DNA of 24,213 bases from Anaerolineae bacterium (GTDB taxonomy: Bacteria > Chloroflexota > Anaerolineae > B4-G1 > SLSP01), in NCBI GenBank assembly GCA_016928755.1, contig JAFGKB010000026.1:1-24213 (forward strand), given 5' to 3'. Within the stretch, counting starts at the first letter, position 1. Each line of letters begins with the position of its first letter. The notes below the pieces were generated by a model that did no database searches, was not told the DNA's origin, and was given only the letters and a program-made list of their open reading frames with translations. Shown one piece after another: positions 22,566 to 24,213 of the stretch. Position numbers and translations under genes: made by a program.

Positions 22566-23402
22566 TTATTGGGCTAGATTTCGCTCCTCGTCAAATGTTT
22601 TGGGATAGAGCAAACCAACCACAATCCAGCCAAAGATAAAATTCTCTACGAATACTTCGGTGGTATGTGCTATCCGAATCCCGGCAGCTAATGGATTAGG
22701 GATTAAATTCGCCGGGGCCATTAATATTGCATAGAGTAGGGCGATAATCATGCCTACCTTTTGCTTCGGTGCTCTGAATCCACTGAGTAGGGGCAGGGTT
22801 ACTAATGTCCAGATACTCCCACGCACCATCTGGAAGAGCAATATACTGCCGGGGTTTTCCGGCTGGAATTCCGCAAAGTAGAGCGGTGCAGCTATGGGTT
22901 CGAGTAATTTCGCTACAGGTTGGAATACCAGCAAACCACATAAGACAAATACAAACACATACGCAATGCCGGCCAATGGAATCTTCCATAACCAACTCCA
23001 CTTGTGTATCTGTTCCTCTTGTGCATATTCTGCCCCACTGTCTTGTAGCTTTCCAAAGAATAGAACCGCGACATAAGAAAAAACAGCCGCTACAATCGCC
23101 CCATTGATAAGGATAGTGGCTACTAATTGTGGCGTTAATAAGTCGCTGAGGTAGTATGCCTCTACTCCTACCAGGAATGACTGTAGGGCATAAAAAACCA
23201 AGCAGACAGCTAACCCTAGTCTCCAACCTCGTTGCCGAGAGTTGTTAATCGCGAAACCGGTCACAAGGGAATTTAGCAGACACAGAACAACATAGATAAG
23301 GGGATTAGATAACACACTTTGGTTTAATCCGCCCCCGGCGAAATCTACGAGGTTTAGACAGAATAAAGTTATGGTCAAGACAACTATTCTTGCGGTTGTC
23401 AT
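22566..23402 (-). CDS. Multi-spanning membrane protein of unknown function
   Basis: I do not recognise this 278-residue protein. It shows roughly seven hydrophobic segments: about 5-21, 32-50, 62-80, 92-113, 142-165, 185-207 and 218-236, with a weaker one near 250-268. A charged loop (GKLQDSGAEYAQEEQIHKW) lies around 117-135. No catalytic motif is visible. AAGGAGG stands 10 nt before the ATG, held in the loop of a small hairpin. It follows the HAD gene on the same strand by 33 nt and is likely co-transcribed. A transporter, a sensor or a structural role are all open. Confidence 0.75.
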   Translation of the reverse strand: MTTARIVVLTITLFCLNLVDFAGGGLNQSVLSNPLIYVVLCLLNSLVTGFAINNSRQRGWRLGLAVCLVFYALQSFLVGVEAYYLSDLLTPQLVATILINGAIVAAVFSYVAVLFFGKLQDSGAEYAQEEQIHKWSWLWKIPLAGIAYVFVFVLCGLLVFQPVAKLLEPIAAPLYFAEFQPENPGSILLFQMVRGSIWTLVTLPLLSGFRAPKQKVGMIIALLYAILMAPANLIPNPLAAGIRIAHTTEVFVENFIFGWIVVGLLYPKTFDEERNLAQ

Positions 23403-23407
23403 ATATT

Positions 23408-23426
23408 AAGGGCCTCCTTCGCCCTT
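23408..23426 (-). promoter_or_regulatory. Hairpin presenting the ribosome-binding site in its loop
   Basis: On the minus strand AAGGGC and GCCCTT form a 6-bp stem whose loop GAAGGAG contains the Shine-Dalgarno sequence of the membrane-protein gene. It may modulate ribosome access; whether it matters is untested. Confidence 0.45.
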
Positions 23427-23435
23427 TAGAATCTT

Positions 23436-24128
23436 TTAAAAGAAATTCTCTTTGGCGACTTGTCCTAAATTCTCTATAACTTGGTTTACGCCCGTTAATC
23501 TTGTCAGGACTGTATGGGTATCTTTTGGTCCTAGGGCGATAATATGTCCTATGCCTGCCGCGTAGGCGGCTTGGATTCCTGAGCGGGAGTCTTCTGTAAC
23601 CACGCAGACTGCTGGGCTTAATCCTAGATTCTTTGCGGCGCGGAGATAGATATCCGGGGCCGGTTTGCCCTGGAATGTGCCATCATCATATACAACCTGT
23701 GTGATATCAAACCACCGGTTAAGATATAGGTGTTGGATGAAGAAGTCCACATTAGTCTTTTCCGAAGCTGTCGCGATGGTGTGGGGGATGTTATGGGTGA
23801 CCAGGTAGTCTAATAACGCAATGGCTCCTGGTGATAACTTGAATCTCTCTGTATTAACCAAGCACAGTTGGCGATACAAGGACTCTTTCTGTTGGGTCAG
23901 GATGTGCAATTCTTCGCCTTCTACCGGGCGACCCAGGAGGTATTCCAATACCGCGCCATTATTGCGTCCGTGCATATGGATGGCTAACTCTTCACCGGTC
24001 ATAGGATTACCCCGGATTTTTTCTGAGAAGTCTTTCCAGGATTGCTCTTGAAGTTCTTTGTCCCATAACAGGACACCGTTAAAATCAAAAATGAACCCTT
24101 TGAATTTGGATTGGTTTGGAGTATTCAT
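23436..24128 (-). CDS. HAD-superfamily hydrolase, beta-phosphoglucomutase-like
   Basis: The ATG at 24128 overlaps the TGA of the gene upstream (ATGA) and gives 230 residues; a frame open to 24176 exists but would run through that gene. HAD motifs are visible: I at FDFNGVL with nucleophile D15, II at TIATASEKT (T120 and S122), III at K155 (QGKPAPDIY) and IV at E179-D180 (VTEDSRSGI). The cap lies between about 25 and 95. In motif I the second acidic residue of DxD is Asn (N17), which in many phosphatases acts as general acid/base, so activity may be altered. Substrate unknown; sugar phosphates are the usual group. Confidence 0.88.
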   Translation of the reverse strand: MNTPNQSKFKGFIFDFNGVLLWDKELQEQSWKDFSEKIRGNPMTGEELAIHMHGRNNGAVLEYLLGRPVEGEELHILTQQKESLYRQLCLVNTERFKLSPGAIALLDYLVTHNIPHTIATASEKTNVDFFIQHLYLNRWFDITQVVYDDGTFQGKPAPDIYLRAAKNLGLSPAVCVVTEDSRSGIQAAYAAGIGHIIALGPKDTHTVLTRLTGVNQVIENLGQVAKENFF

Positions 24129-24213
24129 TGTACTTTTATAAAGGGGATTATGGCTGCCAGCCAAGCTTCTGGGCATTCTTCCTGGGGGACGTGCCCGCAG
24201 TTAGGTATAACCA
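24125..24213 (-). CDS. C-terminal end of an alpha/beta-hydrolase-like protein (partial)
   Basis: On the minus strand the frame entering from the window edge reads VIPNCGHVPQEECPEAW, then LAAIIPFIKVQ and TGA. The I-P-x-C-G-H-x-P-x-E pattern is the end of many alpha/beta-hydrolases, where the His is the catalytic-triad histidine. Only 28 full codons are in the window. Its stop overlaps the HAD start codon, so the two are coupled. The start lies outside. Confidence 0.75.
   Translation of the reverse strand, partial: VIPNCGHVPQEECPEAWLAAIIPFIKVQ

Noticed and set aside
24129..24176. Extended N-terminus of the HAD hydrolase
   Set aside because: This stretch is read in another frame as the end of an alpha/beta-hydrolase whose stop overlaps the ATG at 24128.

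Overview
The window looks like chromosomal DNA of an anaerobic bacterium. My best inference is a Chloroflexota member of the Anaerolineae type. Supporting signs are a full-length pyruvate:ferredoxin oxidoreductase, a lipoprotein with the low-complexity Val/Glu/Thr/Lys linker often seen in Chloroflexota, a zinc-type ribosomal protein S18, AGGAGG-type ribosome-binding sites, and sigma-70 promoters with mostly 16-bp spacers. The assignment is inference, because no 16S rRNA gene is present. I see no CRISPR array, IS transposase, integrase, tRNA or phage gene.

Left part, all on the minus strand. A translation/replication operon reads rpsF-ssb-rpsR (2636 to 1459) and ends at a strong hairpin. It is followed by a membrane-anchored SurA/PrsA-like foldase gene with its own terminator (172-200). 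Upstream lie an orphan OmpR-family response regulator (2861-3565) and the class A RNase P RNA gene rnpB (about 3615-3983), which has a well-placed promoter. The rnpB flank carries a perfect 17-bp inverted repeat of unknown nature. Next comes a four-gene operon read from 8059 down to 4171: acylphosphatase, a membrane-anchored FecR-like protein, a HypE/AIR-synthase-like enzyme and a membrane metallophosphoesterase.

Middle part, plus strand. A divergent promoter region (8060-8182) fires the acyP operon leftward and an envelope-polysaccharide pair rightward: a GT4 glycosyltransferase, apparently leaderless, and a polyprenyl-phosphate sugar-1-phosphate transferase. An M20 peptidase follows. An alkaline phosphatase lipoprotein sits behind an array of 11-nt-phased TAAC repeats that resembles a Pho box, and a YibE/F membrane protein comes after it. 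A cytidylate-kinase-like protein and nifJ (PFOR) each have their own promoter.

Right part. Behind the nifJ terminator is a coupled pair: a DJ-1/PfpI protein and a GH20 hexosaminidase-like protein. A hairpin terminator separates them from convergent minus-strand genes: an unrecognised multi-spanning membrane protein, a HAD hydrolase, and the last 28 codons of an alpha/beta-hydrolase-like gene running off the window edge.

Most of the window is ordinary housekeeping and envelope/phosphate metabolism. I found no convincing new multi-gene system. The best leads are the candidate Pho box, the nested inverted repeat beside rnpB, the metallophosphoesterase lacking its GNHD motif, and the mixed acyP operon.
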